A DNA stretch of 20,411 bases, taken from IMG/VR virus record IMGVR_UViG_3300020433_000063, positions 1-20,411 of that record, one strand, 5' to 3'. The notes beneath the pieces are model-generated. The model ran no database searches. It saw only the letters and a program-made list of their open reading frames with translations, and was not told the DNA's origin. Both the position numbers and the translations under genes were made by a program. Below, in pieces: positions 13,960 to 19,414 of the stretch. The DNA comes from a virus. Every line of letters begins with the position of its first letter. The stretch's first letter is position 1.

Positions 13960-14292
13960 CTAAGCGTTTAGAAACTGGTTATAAAGTTCTTTGACTAACC
14001 AACGCTTAGAAATACGAACTGGAAAGTATTTTACACGCTTACCAGATGGACTAACTGTGAAACGAACCTCGTCACGAAGGCAAAGGGGATCGATTGCCTG
14101 TTTGAACATTCTCTTGCAGTTCATGTCTTGCCAGTTAGGGTCGATTGCTTTTGCTATCTCTGTGAGTGTCATTCCTTGAGGATTATTTCTGATGATCTCA
14201 AGAATTGCTTTTGTGCTTACCTGATAGTCAAGGTCTCTGCTGTTTGTATTGATTGAGAATGACTTAGCAGGTGCGGGAGTTGAAAGGAACAT
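13960..14292 (-). CDS. Winged-helix-like DNA-binding protein, putative regulator
   Basis: A 110-residue basic protein. After a polar N-terminus, residues 25-92 have a winged-helix pattern. Helix one is STKAILEIIRNNPQ (26-39). The turn and second helix MTLTEIAKAI (41-50) have the TLTEIAKAI signature of a helix-turn-helix. A third helix around MNCKRMFKQAIDPL is followed by a two-stranded wing (VRFTVSPSGKRVKYFPV, 76-92). The C-terminus is a basic helix. Its promoter appears to be 14530-14558, with a GTATCA-N2-TGATAC palindrome against the -35 box, so autoregulation is plausible. A leader of about 230 bases and flanking 14-bp inverted repeats are unusual. No clear Shine-Dalgarno sequence precedes the ATG. 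The alternative is a structural DNA-binding protein of phage replication. Confidence 0.6.
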   Translation of the reverse strand: MFLSTPAPAKSFSINTNSRDLDYQVSTKAILEIIRNNPQGMTLTEIAKAIDPNWQDMNCKRMFKQAIDPLCLRDEVRFTVSPSGKRVKYFPVRISKRWLVKELYNQFLNA

Positions 14293-14385
14293 AATAAAGA
14301 ATTGCTGTCGAACACCCTTATATTAACATGTCCATCAGGTGAACGCCACCAGAAAAAGAGTAGTGGAAACCGTACATGTATCATA

Positions 14386-14499
14386 TTATACTTTGTATAA
14401 AATGTACATTGCATCTCTCTGGTGATCGATTATAATAGAGGTATAAGCAAAGAAGTCTGGGGTAGGACTTAAGAAAATGATCGAAACTCCCCCTGCCAT
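14386..14499 (-). CDS. Possible 37-codon leader peptide frame
   Basis: An ATG at 14499 opens 37 codons (MAGGVSIIFLSPTPDFFAYT and onward to MYILYKV) in the leader between the promoter at 14530-14558 and the winged-helix gene. An AGGAGGG lies near the transcript start but 21 bases before the ATG, too far for normal use. The hydrophobic start and Tyr/Ile-rich end give no family. It may be chance. Confidence 0.25.
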   Translation of the reverse strand: MAGGVSIIFLSPTPDFFAYTSIIIDHQRDAMYILYKV

Positions 14500-14529
14500 T
14501 AATTAATTTTTAAAAATCCAACCCTCCTA

Positions 14530-14558
14530 AGTATAGCATAAATTTCAGAATCTGTCAA
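14530..14558 (-). promoter_or_regulatory. Consensus sigma-70-type promoter for the winged-helix gene
   Basis: On the minus strand TTGACA (14558-14553), exactly 17 bases, then TATACT (14535-14530). Transcription should start near 14523, followed by AGGAGGG-containing leader sequence and about 230 bases to the ATG at 14292. The operator palindrome at 14560-14573 lies one base upstream of the -35 box. Confidence 0.85.
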
Positions 14559-14559
14559 T

Positions 14560-14573
14560 GTATCAAATGATAC
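14560..14573. promoter_or_regulatory. Operator candidate GTATCA-AA-TGATAC
   Basis: Perfect 6-base arms with a two-base centre, one base from the -35 box of the promoter at 14530-14558. The arms are the same as at 13837-13850, and a 12/14 match lies in the sulfotransferase promoter spacer. Confidence 0.7.
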
Positions 14574-14704
14574 GTGTACATGTTCATGTATAATATGTAC
14601 ATTGCCACCCTGATAGGAATTTGCTACATTTGAATGTATAATATGTTACAAGTGTGCCTGTAAAAAATGTTACAGTCTCTTGTAGCATCTGTTCGTGTGC
14701 CTTT

Positions 14705-14724
14705 TGATACATGCTGCTGTATCA
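14705..14724. promoter_or_regulatory. Inverted repeat TGATACA-N6-TGTATCA
   Basis: Perfect 7-base arms separated by TGCTGC. It uses the same half-site as the operator palindromes but in the opposite order with a longer spacer, and lies between copies of the 16-base elements at 14659 and 14734. Confidence 0.6.
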
Positions 14725-14857
14725 TTGTGCCTGTGTATAAAATGTTACAAGTGCCTGTATCGAAATTCTGTGTGGATTTCATAGGATTTTGTTGACTTTT
14801 TATACCATGCTCGCTAAGAGTACAATTGATACACACCTTTGTAACATCTATAAAGAA

Positions 14858-15028
14858 TCAATAAATGTTTTTTGAAACATTTTTATTGTTTTGCGTGTAA
14901 CATATAATACCCATAGTTGTAGCATCAAAAGAGTTCATTTCATGTAAACTTTTGTATATATCCCTTGACAACGAAAACGTAGTGTTACCAAGGGATTTAG
15001 AACGAACTTTAGACGAAAAAGGTTTCAT
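14858..15028 (-). CDS. Uncertain small protein frame
   Basis: A 56-codon frame from the ATG at 15028 (MKPFSSKVRSKSLGNTTFSL, then SRDIYKSLHEM). The first half reads like protein, the second half runs through a repeat-bearing stretch and ends in KNVSKNIY. It lies 40 bases after the gene at 15069. No clear ribosome site was seen and I recognise no family. It may be a real small gene or a decayed one. Confidence 0.3.
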   Translation of the reverse strand: MKPFSSKVRSKSLGNTTFSLSRDIYKSLHEMNSFDATTMGIICYTQNNKNVSKNIY

Positions 15029-15068
15029 AACGAAGTAATTGCGTATCAAATGGACGAACTGCTGTAAC

Positions 15069-15440
15069 TTATGCTACAGCAGGGTGTGTTTCTAAGGACG
15101 AAAAACCCTCCTTAGTAACCAAAATACCATCATAAAACGAAACTTTTTTCTTGCCTGTAAAATCAGTAACGAACCAGTCAAAATTCTTTTGAAAAACTCT
15201 GATTCCAGTATTGAACTCATATAATAAAGCATTGAGTCTAGACTTAGTGGTGTTAGTATGCCACCCTGCTGAACTTAGTGCTAGTGTCTGAGTTGTATGA
15301 TCTAACCAAGCAATAAGATTACCATGAAGTCTAACTTCTGATAAATTCTCTGATGAGTGATATGTCACACATGTATTAGAACTTGAAAAATTGCCCTTAT
15401 TGGATAGAGCGAAATTCATTTGTTTTTCGATTTGTCTCAT
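15069..15440 (-). CDS. Conserved-looking phage hypothetical protein
   Basis: A 123-residue protein starting MRQIEKQMNFALSNKGNFSS. The order of segments is a short helix, a strand pattern around VRLHGNLIAWLDH, then GWHTNTTKSRLNALLYEF and VFQKNFDWFVTD, ending in a strand region. This layout, in particular W-x-(S/T)-N-T-T-K-S-R-L-N-A-L-L, is one I recall from many marine T4-like and podovirus genomes, where it is always a hypothetical protein. No catalytic motif was seen. It follows intergenic module A (15466-15521), which probably carries its promoter. Its function remains unknown. Confidence 0.82.
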   Translation of the reverse strand: MRQIEKQMNFALSNKGNFSSSNTCVTYHSSENLSEVRLHGNLIAWLDHTTQTLALSSAGWHTNTTKSRLNALLYEFNTGIRVFQKNFDWFVTDFTGKKKVSFYDGILVTKEGFSSLETHPAVA

Positions 15441-15465
15441 GATGTAATAAAATTGCTGATGTCCT

Positions 15466-15521
15466 ATTATTGCCTATATTTTGGAATAGTGCAACTAGGC
15501 ATTGTGACACTTTTAAAAGTG
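15466..15521. promoter_or_regulatory. Intergenic module, copy A
   Basis: The stem TGCCTA/TAGGCA (15471-15476 with 15496-15501) is followed by TGTGACAC (15503-15510), which runs into the perfect palindrome CACTTTTAAAAGTG (15508-15521). It lies between the stop at 15526 and the start at 15440 of minus-strand genes. Confidence 0.6.
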
Positions 15522-15525
15522 GTTT

Positions 15526-15738
15526 TTATAGCATTTCTCTGATATAAGTTTTGATACTGTTTGAATAGTCTTGATATGTTCCCTTATACCAAGTGGGTTG
15601 AACTTGGGCGGGTGTCTGACTGCCCTTGCCATGTATGCACTCTCTAAGAGTCAATCCCTCTGCCATACCAAAGAAGAAATAGAAATAAAAGTTATCTTTA
15701 GATAACTGATTCCATTGTAGTTCATAACTGTTGCTCAT
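15526..15738 (-). CDS. Small hypothetical protein
   Basis: A 70-residue protein (MSNSYELQWNQLSKDNFYFY). It has an aromatic-rich N-terminal half with FYFYFFFGMAEGLTLRE and a polar C-terminus ending SIKTYIREML. The hydrophobic run is short and rich in Phe/Tyr, more like a packed core than a membrane helix. Its ATG overlaps the stop of the upstream gene (ATGA), so both are co-translated. The function is not recognised. Confidence 0.75.
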   Translation of the reverse strand: MSNSYELQWNQLSKDNFYFYFFFGMAEGLTLRECIHGKGSQTPAQVQPTWYKGTYQDYSNSIKTYIREML

Positions 15739-15962
15739 GCTCCTAACTCCTGTAATAATGCTCTATCGTATAAAGAGTCACAATGGAATGTGAGTACCTT
15801 ATCTGATGCTCCTATGCTTGGGTGGTAGTCTACCCATTGGGGTGGGTTCTCTGTGAGATCAGCGATCTCTACACTTCCGTACTCTCTGTTATAACGAGCG
15901 ATAAGTTCATATCCCTCTGATAACGAAAGAAGATGATTTCCGTACTTTCCTTTGTAACCCAT
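15735..15962 (-). CDS. Small hypothetical protein
   Basis: A 75-residue protein (MGYKGKYGNHLLSLSEGYEL) with an alternating strand/helix pattern and a C-terminal HCDSLYDRALLQELGA. It is the first gene after module E (15971-16044) and is joined to the 70-residue gene by ATGA. No strong Shine-Dalgarno sequence precedes the ATG. The function is not recognised. Confidence 0.75.
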   Translation of the reverse strand: MGYKGKYGNHLLSLSEGYELIARYNREYGSVEIADLTENPPQWVDYHPSIGASDKVLTFHCDSLYDRALLQELGA

Positions 15963-15970
15963 GACGAATG

Positions 15971-16044
15971 ATTTGTAACTGATCTAATATTAGTCGAGAT
16001 AGTTCACGAATGAAATAGACCTTGTGACAGTAATTAAACTGGTT
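15971..16044. promoter_or_regulatory. Intergenic module, copy E
   Basis: It contains TGTAACTGATCTAAT, shared with copy F, a TTCA-TTCG-TGAA hairpin on the minus strand, and TGTGACAG (16023-16030) leading into CAGTAATTAAACTG (16028-16041). The 22 bases 16023-16044 are identical to 17685-17706. The stop codon of the upstream gene lies inside the palindrome. Confidence 0.65.
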
Positions 16045-16282
16045 GTTTCTCTGGGTTTTTACCATCTTTCCAAATTATCTTACCTTCTAGGTTGAGAATA
16101 TCGAAGCATATCTCACATAGACAGTCTAAATTTGGTTGATGTGTCCGCCAGTCATAGTTCTCTTCAAGTGGACTATCCCAGTAGTAATATAAGTCAGGTT
16201 GATAGTCTGGTAATGCTCTGATAGCAGGTTCGCCATCAGTATGCTCATCATTGAAATTACCACATTTACAACATATTGCCAT
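16034..16282 (-). CDS. Small Cys-pair protein, possible zinc binder
   Basis: An 82-residue protein with two Cys pairs, CCKC near the N-terminus (C4-C7) and CLCEIC in the C-terminal half. Together they could hold one zinc ion in a ribbon- or knuckle-like fold. Between them lies an acidic, Tyr-rich segment (DLYYYWDSPLEENYDW). The ATG overlaps the preceding gene's stop by one base (TAATG). The function is unknown; DNA, RNA or protein binding would fit a metal ribbon. Confidence 0.78.
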   Translation of the reverse strand: MAICCKCGNFNDEHTDGEPAIRALPDYQPDLYYYWDSPLEENYDWRTHQPNLDCLCEICFDILNLEGKIIWKDGKNPEKQPV

Positions 16283-16527
16283 TATGCAACCACCTCTTTT
16301 ATCTTGACTTCGTACAGACCTTGCTGTTTATTCTCTTTGAGAGCATTGTGTATTCTAACAAGGCATCTGAAATTGTGGTCATTATCGAAGTAGGGTTTGC
16401 CCTTCTCTCCTGAGATATACTCCCAGTTCCAGTCTTGAATTGTGCCATCTTCCAGTACTGGGCATGACACCATTTCATCTTTTTCTGTCAACCAGAACGC
16501 TCTTTTGAAATTCATTGAAAAAATCAT
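16282..16527 (-). CDS. Small hypothetical protein
   Basis: An 81-residue protein. Starts are possible at the ATG at 16527 or at the fifth codon (16515, MNFKRAFWLTEKDE), which looks more like a natural N-terminus. Neither has a clear ribosome site. The body is mixed strand and helix with WNWEYISGEKGKPYFDND. It ends one base into the start of the Cys-pair protein, so the two form an operon behind module B. Confidence 0.72.
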   Translation of the reverse strand: MIFSMNFKRAFWLTEKDEMVSCPVLEDGTIQDWNWEYISGEKGKPYFDNDHNFRCLVRIHNALKENKQQGLYEVKIKEVVA

Positions 16528-16542
16528 AATGTTTCACGAAAG

Positions 16543-16607
16543 TTATACTTCATTATTGCCTATACTATGGACGAATGGTATAGACATTGTGACACTAATA
16601 AAAGTGA
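16543..16607. promoter_or_regulatory. Intergenic module, copy B
   Basis: The stem GCCTATAC/GTATAGAC (16558-16565 with 16578-16585, one G-T pair on each side) is followed by TGTGACAC (16588-16595) and CACT...AGTG (16592-16606). On the minus strand the stem leads into GGCAATAATGAAGTATAAC, close to copy C. Confidence 0.6.
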
Positions 16608-16643
16608 CCGCTTTCGCCCCTCTAGACTGGAATACTGACTAGG

Positions 16644-16841
16644 TTAGGGCATACCATCTAATATCTCTAATTGATGCGGTTTGAATGTCTTTTTAGTACT
16701 TCTGCTCTCGTCAGTAGTAATACAAACGATAGCGTTGATATTGGGATATAGAGTCAATACCCACCACTCAGAATAATCGTCAGTAAACATGACCTTATCG
16801 CCAATTGCAAACTGAGTGCATGATTCATTTTCTTTATACAT
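16644..16841 (-). CDS. Small hypothetical protein
   Basis: A 65-residue protein starting MYKENESCTQFAIGDKVMFT. The longer frame to 16910 would run through the upstream gene. The ATG at 16841 has GGAG ten bases upstream and overlaps the upstream stop by eight bases. The pattern FAIGDKVMFTDDYSEWWVL and KTFKPHQLEIL suggests a small SH3- or KOW-like beta barrel. This is inferred from pattern only. Confidence 0.68.
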   Translation of the reverse strand: MYKENESCTQFAIGDKVMFTDDYSEWWVLTLYPNINAIVCITTDESRSTKKTFKPHQLEILDGMP

Positions 16842-17073
16842 TTGGGTGTATCTCCAATATTTCATCAATCGTATCTGTGAAGTATTCTTCCCAGTACTCA
16901 TGAAATTCATTCATTGCTTCAGCATAAGTGAGTTTGTCCACCCACTCTCCTATGTCATTAGTGACATACTGCACGAGGTCTTTGGTTGACATATTATCAA
17001 CGAGTCGCTCAACATATATCTCTTTGAGAGTATTGAACTGCTCTTGATTCAAGACGATTTCATCAGGTTTCAT
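16834..17073 (-). CDS. Small acidic helical protein
   Basis: A 79-residue acidic protein (MKPDEIVLNQEQFNTLKEIY), mostly helical, ending FTDTIDEILEIHPNV. The ATG at 17073 overlaps the upstream stop as ATGA and has GGAGG ten bases before it, so it was preferred to an ATG six codons further out. The function is not recognised. Confidence 0.75.
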   Translation of the reverse strand: MKPDEIVLNQEQFNTLKEIYVERLVDNMSTKDLVQYVTNDIGEWVDKLTYAEAMNEFHEYWEEYFTDTIDEILEIHPNV

Positions 17074-17267
17074 TGTAGTAAGTCCTCCCATGCCTGTAAA
17101 ACGAGTTCTTCTCTTGCTTTCTTTGCTTCATCAAGTGTGTCATAAGTATCGTGAATACTACCAGTATCATCAAATACTTCCCAGTTACCAACACCATTGA
17201 AGCAAGGACGAATGTCATAAGTCTCGTCACAAGTCTCGAATATTGTATCGTGGTGTAATGTAGACAT
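17070..17267 (-). CDS. Small hypothetical protein
   Basis: A 65-residue acidic protein (MSTLHHDTIFETCDETYDIR), with a strand pattern GVGNWEVFDDTGSIHDTYDT followed by a helix LDEAKKAREELVLQAWEDLL. It has a strong AAGGAGG before the ATG at 17267. The alternative frame 17063-17332 on the same strand lacks such a site. Strand-strand-helix order is common in small phage regulatory proteins. No function is assigned. Confidence 0.78.
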   Translation of the reverse strand: MSTLHHDTIFETCDETYDIRPCFNGVGNWEVFDDTGSIHDTYDTLDEAKKAREELVLQAWEDLLQ

Positions 17268-17276
17268 GATTCCTCC

Positions 17277-17438
17277 TTAGTGTCTGTCTGAAATATACCA
17301 TGTACCCTCGTTAGGACGAGGTAATGGTTCAAAGTTTCTTGCTTCCATGTCTTTTACAACATTGAGGACTACAGGATTAGACATTGCTGTCTCATTCGCA
17401 AGAATACGTCCTCCACAATATGATCTGATATTACACAT
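17277..17438 (-). CDS. Small hypothetical protein
   Basis: A 53-residue protein (MCNIRSYCGGRILANETAMS), ending RPNEGTWYISDRH. GGAG lies ten bases before the ATG, and the start overlaps the upstream gene's stop by eight bases. Cys2 and Cys8 could pair or bind metal. Start site, overlap and composition support coding. The function is unknown. Confidence 0.7.
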   Translation of the reverse strand: MCNIRSYCGGRILANETAMSNPVVLNVVKDMEARNFEPLPRPNEGTWYISDRH

Positions 17439-17625
17439 GTAATTGTCTCCTGAGTTTTTTGATTACATCAATGACTACATCATTGAATGTTTCTTCATCA
17501 GGTTCGGTGTCCATCATCACAAAACCATAAACACATAAGTCCTCTATGTTTGGTAATGATTGATCGCCACCTTGCATGATGTACTTGTCAAACTCTTGAA
17601 CTTTGATTTGTTGAGATAGACTCAT
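17431..17625 (-). CDS. Small hypothetical protein
   Basis: A 64-residue protein (MSLSQQIKVQEFDKYIMQGG), with a central hydrophobic strand LCVYGFVMMDTEPDEETFND and a C-terminal basic helix DVIKKLRRQLHV. GAGG lies seven bases before the ATG. It is the first gene after module C. The function is not recognised. Confidence 0.76.
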   Translation of the reverse strand: MSLSQQIKVQEFDKYIMQGGDQSLPNIEDLCVYGFVMMDTEPDEETFNDVVIDVIKKLRRQLHV

Positions 17626-17640
17626 AATAACCTCGTTTGT

Positions 17641-17706
17641 TATAATTCATTATTGCCTGTTATCATAAGATAAGCAATAGATGATGTGACAGTAATTAAA
17701 CTGGTT
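17641..17706. promoter_or_regulatory. Intergenic module, copy C
   Basis: ATTGC...TTATC pairs with GATAA-GCAAT (17653-17664 with 17669-17678). TGTGACAG (17685-17692) then runs into CAGTAATTAAACTG (17690-17703). The last 22 bases are identical to copy E. On the minus strand the hairpin is followed by GGCAATAATGAATTATAAC, then GAGG and an ATG. Confidence 0.65.
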
Positions 17707-18041
17707 TAGAAATAAACTATGTCCCCAGTTTCTACGGCATGCTCTAGTTCAAGGTATTCTTCCCTTGCTTTCTCTCTGTCCTCTTGCCATTGATTCCAAC
17801 ATAGTTTACGATTGATGTCCAATAACTTGTCCATGTCCACACCTTCCCAGTCAGTCCAGTTGCTGACATAATCAAGTTGTGACTCATCATACCCACCATC
17901 AACAAGACTGGGTGCTGATATGAAATGGAATCCAATATCAATGAAGAAATGCCTACCGAACTCTTCTGACTCAATGGTCTGCATAGGTAAAAACTTACCA
18001 TGCTTGTCCTCTAGGTAACTAGAAAATAAGTATGTTCTCAT
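17706..18041 (-). CDS. Hypothetical protein
   Basis: A 111-residue protein started at the ATG at 18041 (MRTYLFSSYLEDKHGKFLPM), which overlaps the upstream stop as ATGA and has GGAG seven bases ahead. Four extra residues in a longer frame were rejected. The N-terminal half is strand-rich with two Phe/His clusters (RHFFIDIGFHFISAP). The C-terminal half is a charged helix (WNQWQEDREKAREEYLELEH). No motif was recognised. Confidence 0.76.
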   Translation of the reverse strand: MRTYLFSSYLEDKHGKFLPMQTIESEEFGRHFFIDIGFHFISAPSLVDGGYDESQLDYVSNWTDWEGVDMDKLLDINRKLCWNQWQEDREKAREEYLELEHAVETGDIVYF

Positions 18042-18229
18042 GATACACTCCACTCGAATGGACTGTCATCACATACAACCTCTAGTACTTCATCAAATAC
18101 TTTTTGGTCTATGTGATCTGGTAATCCTATGTCATTGACAAATAGGACGATCTCTGCAACAACTGACTGTTGCTCCTCTGTGAACTGAATAGTTCTTGTC
18201 CACTTTTTGTCTGTGTCTTTTCTTGACAT
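18038..18229 (-). CDS. Small hypothetical protein
   Basis: A 63-residue protein (MSRKDTDKKWTRTIQFTEEQ) with a basic N-terminus and an acidic helical C-terminus (VFDEVLEVVCDDSPFEW). GAGG lies nine bases before the ATG. The stop overlaps the next start as ATGA. It is the first gene after module D. The start of the fold (RTIQFTEEQQSVVAEIV) resembles the pattern of the gene at 18301 (VTFTNDELHAFSEHV), so the two may be related. Confidence 0.75.
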   Translation of the reverse strand: MSRKDTDKKWTRTIQFTEEQQSVVAEIVLFVNDIGLPDHIDQKVFDEVLEVVCDDSPFEWSVS

Positions 18230-18249
18230 GATTAGAACCTCTGTGTGTA

Positions 18250-18310
18250 TAATCCATTATGAACCATCTATCGTAAGATAACTATGGTTCTTGTGACAGT
18301 TTAATATCTG
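18250..18310. promoter_or_regulatory. Intergenic module, copy D
   Basis: The stem GAACCAT/ATGGTTC (18261-18267 with 18284-18290) has an inner TATC/GATA pair, then TGTGACAG (18292-18299). The flanking CAG...CTG (18297-18310) is weaker than in other copies. On the minus strand it is followed by TTCATAATGGATTATACAC and GAGG. Confidence 0.6.
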
Positions 18311-18498
18311 TCTGGTATGCGGTGATAGGGCGGTGAAAAATCTTTTCCCTCTGATAAACTGTCTAGGTTATCGTATAATACTTTGTCAATGAATGACTGT
18401 AAGTTATCATCAACTGGTTGATCTTGTTCATAGATGCACCATGTGACATGCTCACTAAAAGCATGTAGTTCATCATTTGTGAAAGTTACTTGTTTCAT
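18301..18498 (-). CDS. Small hypothetical protein
   Basis: A 65-residue protein (MKQVTFTNDELHAFSEHVTW), ending DFSPPYHRIPDRY. It is helical in the middle. It overlaps the end of the upstream gene by 26 bases, a longer overlap than its neighbours. No strong ribosome site was seen, and translation may depend on the upstream gene. The function is not recognised. Confidence 0.72.
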   Translation of the reverse strand: MKQVTFTNDELHAFSEHVTWCIYEQDQPVDDNLQSFIDKVLYDNLDSLSEGKDFSPPYHRIPDRY

Positions 18499-18742
18499 GA
18501 TCTAATCTTGAGAAATAGGTGTGTAACTCATTGATATGAGTCTGTAAGTCTAAAAGACAGTCTCCAATAGAACATGATGAACCTTCCCAGTCTTTTGGAA
18601 TATCCATAAGTGACTTTGGTTCTTCATCAAATTGACTACTGTCATATTCTTCAATGATGTCATCATTGATTGAATGACCTTGTAATGTTTCAACAACATC
18701 ATTGATGTTGAATAACATATTTGCCATGTAATCTCTGTTCAT
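18473..18742 (-). CDS. Small acidic hypothetical protein
   Basis: An 89-residue acidic protein (MNRDYMANMLFNINDVVETL), with DDIIEEYDSSQFDEEP in the middle and a helical end LLDLQTHINELHTYFSRLD. The ATG at 18742 is preceded by GGAGAATAGC. It follows the 48-residue gene with one base between stop and start. The function is not recognised. Confidence 0.74.
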   Translation of the reverse strand: MNRDYMANMLFNINDVVETLQGHSINDDIIEEYDSSQFDEEPKSLMDIPKDWEGSSCSIGDCLLDLQTHINELHTYFSRLDHETSNFHK

Positions 18743-18743
18743 G

Positions 18744-18890
18744 CTATTCTCCGTATTGGTTGACTATGATGTCCTCCAACTGTTCAAGTTGGTTTTTATC
18801 AAGTAAATTGAACATGACCTCGACTATATCATGTGGTGTGCCATTATCTCCTTCTTCGATAATGTCATGTATTTCGGATAGTAAGGTCAT
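18744..18890 (-). CDS. Small hypothetical protein
   Basis: A 48-residue acidic helical protein (MTLLSEIHDIIEEGDNGTPH), ending LEDIIVNQYGE. GGGGAG lies six bases before the ATG at 18890, and that site is formed by the last codons of the upstream gene. The stop sits next to the following start. The function is unknown. Confidence 0.68.
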   Translation of the reverse strand: MTLLSEIHDIIEEGDNGTPHDIVEVMFNLLDKNQLEQLEDIIVNQYGE

Positions 18891-18891
18891 A

Positions 18892-19017
18892 CTATTCTCC
18901 CCTCACTTCGTAGAGTTCATAATAGATCATGTCCTCAGTCTCAACATCTGCGAGACCTTGCTTGAGATAATCCCATAGTTCTCTTGAACTAGCGGATTGA
19001 ATTTCTGAATGAGTCAT
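18892..19017 (-). CDS. Small hypothetical protein
   Basis: A 41-residue acidic protein (MTHSEIQSASSRELWDYLKQ), ending YYELYEVRGE. The ATG overlaps the stop of the 67-residue gene as ATGA. It belongs to an unbroken run of coupled genes from 19338 to 18301. It is one of the shortest genes here, supported by coupling on both sides. Confidence 0.62.
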   Translation of the reverse strand: MTHSEIQSASSRELWDYLKQGLADVETEDMIYYELYEVRGE

Positions 19018-19217
19018 ACTTCGCCCTCGTCCTCAATGTGTTTTACTTCCATTGGTATTGGTTCATCATACTCTTCATCAAAGTCGAGTGTCCAATCATC
19101 AATGGGGTCATCAGTTGGTTCATGTGCTTTGACATGTGCATCAACTATGTCAGTCGCTTGGACTGTCTTGTAATAAGTCAATGTCTTTGTACCAGTAATA
19201 ACATACTGTCTAGGCAT
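19014..19217 (-). CDS. Small acidic hypothetical protein
   Basis: A 67-residue protein (MPRQYVITGTKTLTYYKTVQ) with a two-strand start, a short helix (ATDIVDAHVKAHE) and a very acidic end (DWTLDFDEEYDEPIP). GAGGAGG lies before the ATG. The strand-helix-acidic layout recurs in several proteins of this block. No function is assigned. Confidence 0.75.
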   Translation of the reverse strand: MPRQYVITGTKTLTYYKTVQATDIVDAHVKAHEPTDDPIDDWTLDFDEEYDEPIPMEVKHIEDEGEV

Positions 19218-19338
19218 TGTTATCGTCCTCCTCTACTGCAACAACGTATCCAGTAGCATTGAAATAATCATCAGCGATAAAACATGCTTCATCAAAGTCG
19301 TTAGTCCTCTGTATTGGGTCTGTGTGGATAACATACAT
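19210..19338 (-). CDS. Small hypothetical protein
   Basis: A 42-residue protein (MYVIHTDPIQRTNDFDEACF), ending YVVAVEEDDNNA. Its last codons provide the ribosome site of the next gene, which it overlaps by eight bases. It is the first gene after module F. Coding is supported by this nesting. The function is unknown. Confidence 0.62.
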   Translation of the reverse strand: MYVIHTDPIQRTNDFDEACFIADDYFNATGYVVAVEEDDNNA

Positions 19339-19351
19339 GATAGTTTGTGTA

Positions 19352-19414
19352 ACTGATCTAATTGTAGTCTATACTATGATGAATAGACAAAAAAATAGAC
19401 AGTCTTTCAACTGT
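19352..19414. promoter_or_regulatory. Intergenic module, copy F
   Basis: It contains TGTAACTGATCTAAT (as in copy E), a GTCTAT/ATAGAC stem around 19367-19387, and GACAGT-CTTTCA-ACTGTC at 19399-19414. The upstream gene's stop lies in that last loop. The TGTGACA word of the other copies is reduced to GACAG. Confidence 0.55.

Larger units (their letters stand above)
13912..14320. repeat. 14-bp perfect inverted repeats flanking the winged-helix gene
   Basis: TAAGGGTGTTCGAC at 13912-13925 and its exact reverse complement at 14307-14320 bracket the gene at 13960-14292. In the minus-strand transcript one copy lies 15 bases before the start codon and the complementary copy 34 bases after the stop. 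No target-site duplication was seen outside the repeats. Confidence 0.8.
14394..14911. repeat. Array of seven 16-base TGTA...TACA elements
   Basis: The sites are 14394 (TGTATAAAATGTACAT), 14587 (TGTATAATATGTACAT), 14635 (TGTATAATATGTTACA), 14659 (TGTAAAAAATGTTACA), 14734 (TGTATAAAATGTTACA), and two in opposite orientation at 14840 (TGTAACATCTATAAAG) and 14896 (TGTAACATATAATACC). Three are followed by AGTG or AGT, and two by TGC. They are near-palindromes, as expected of dimer binding sites. Confidence 0.75.
14293..15068. other. Repeat-rich regulatory region
   Basis: About 775 bases hold no gene I can support strongly. They contain seven copies of a TGTA-N8-TACA-like 16-base element, several GTATCA/TGATAC palindromes, one consensus minus-strand promoter and a possible short leader frame. 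The minus-strand frame 14858-15028 is listed separately as uncertain. The density of palindromes marks a control region, possibly also a replication origin; no classic origin signature was seen. Confidence 0.6.

Noticed and set aside
14409-14436. Plus-strand promoter TTGCAT-N16-TATAAT
   Set aside because: The -35 box matches only three of six bases and no gene lies downstream on that strand; a short antisense RNA cannot be excluded.
14624-14836. Minus-strand frame of 70 codons
   Set aside because: Its sequence is made of the repeated 16-base elements (repeated CNILY-type words), so it reflects the repeat array.
14960-14996. Inverted repeat ATCCCTTG/CAAGGGAT
   Set aside because: The loop is 21 bases and the site lies within the uncertain frame 14858-15028; it has no T tract or promoter context.
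17063-17332. Minus-strand frame of 89 codons
   Set aside because: It overlaps the better supported genes at 17070-17267 and 17277-17438, which have Shine-Dalgarno sites.
17744-18001. Minus-strand frame of 85 codons
   Set aside because: It is a shadow of the 111-residue gene in another frame, with no start site.
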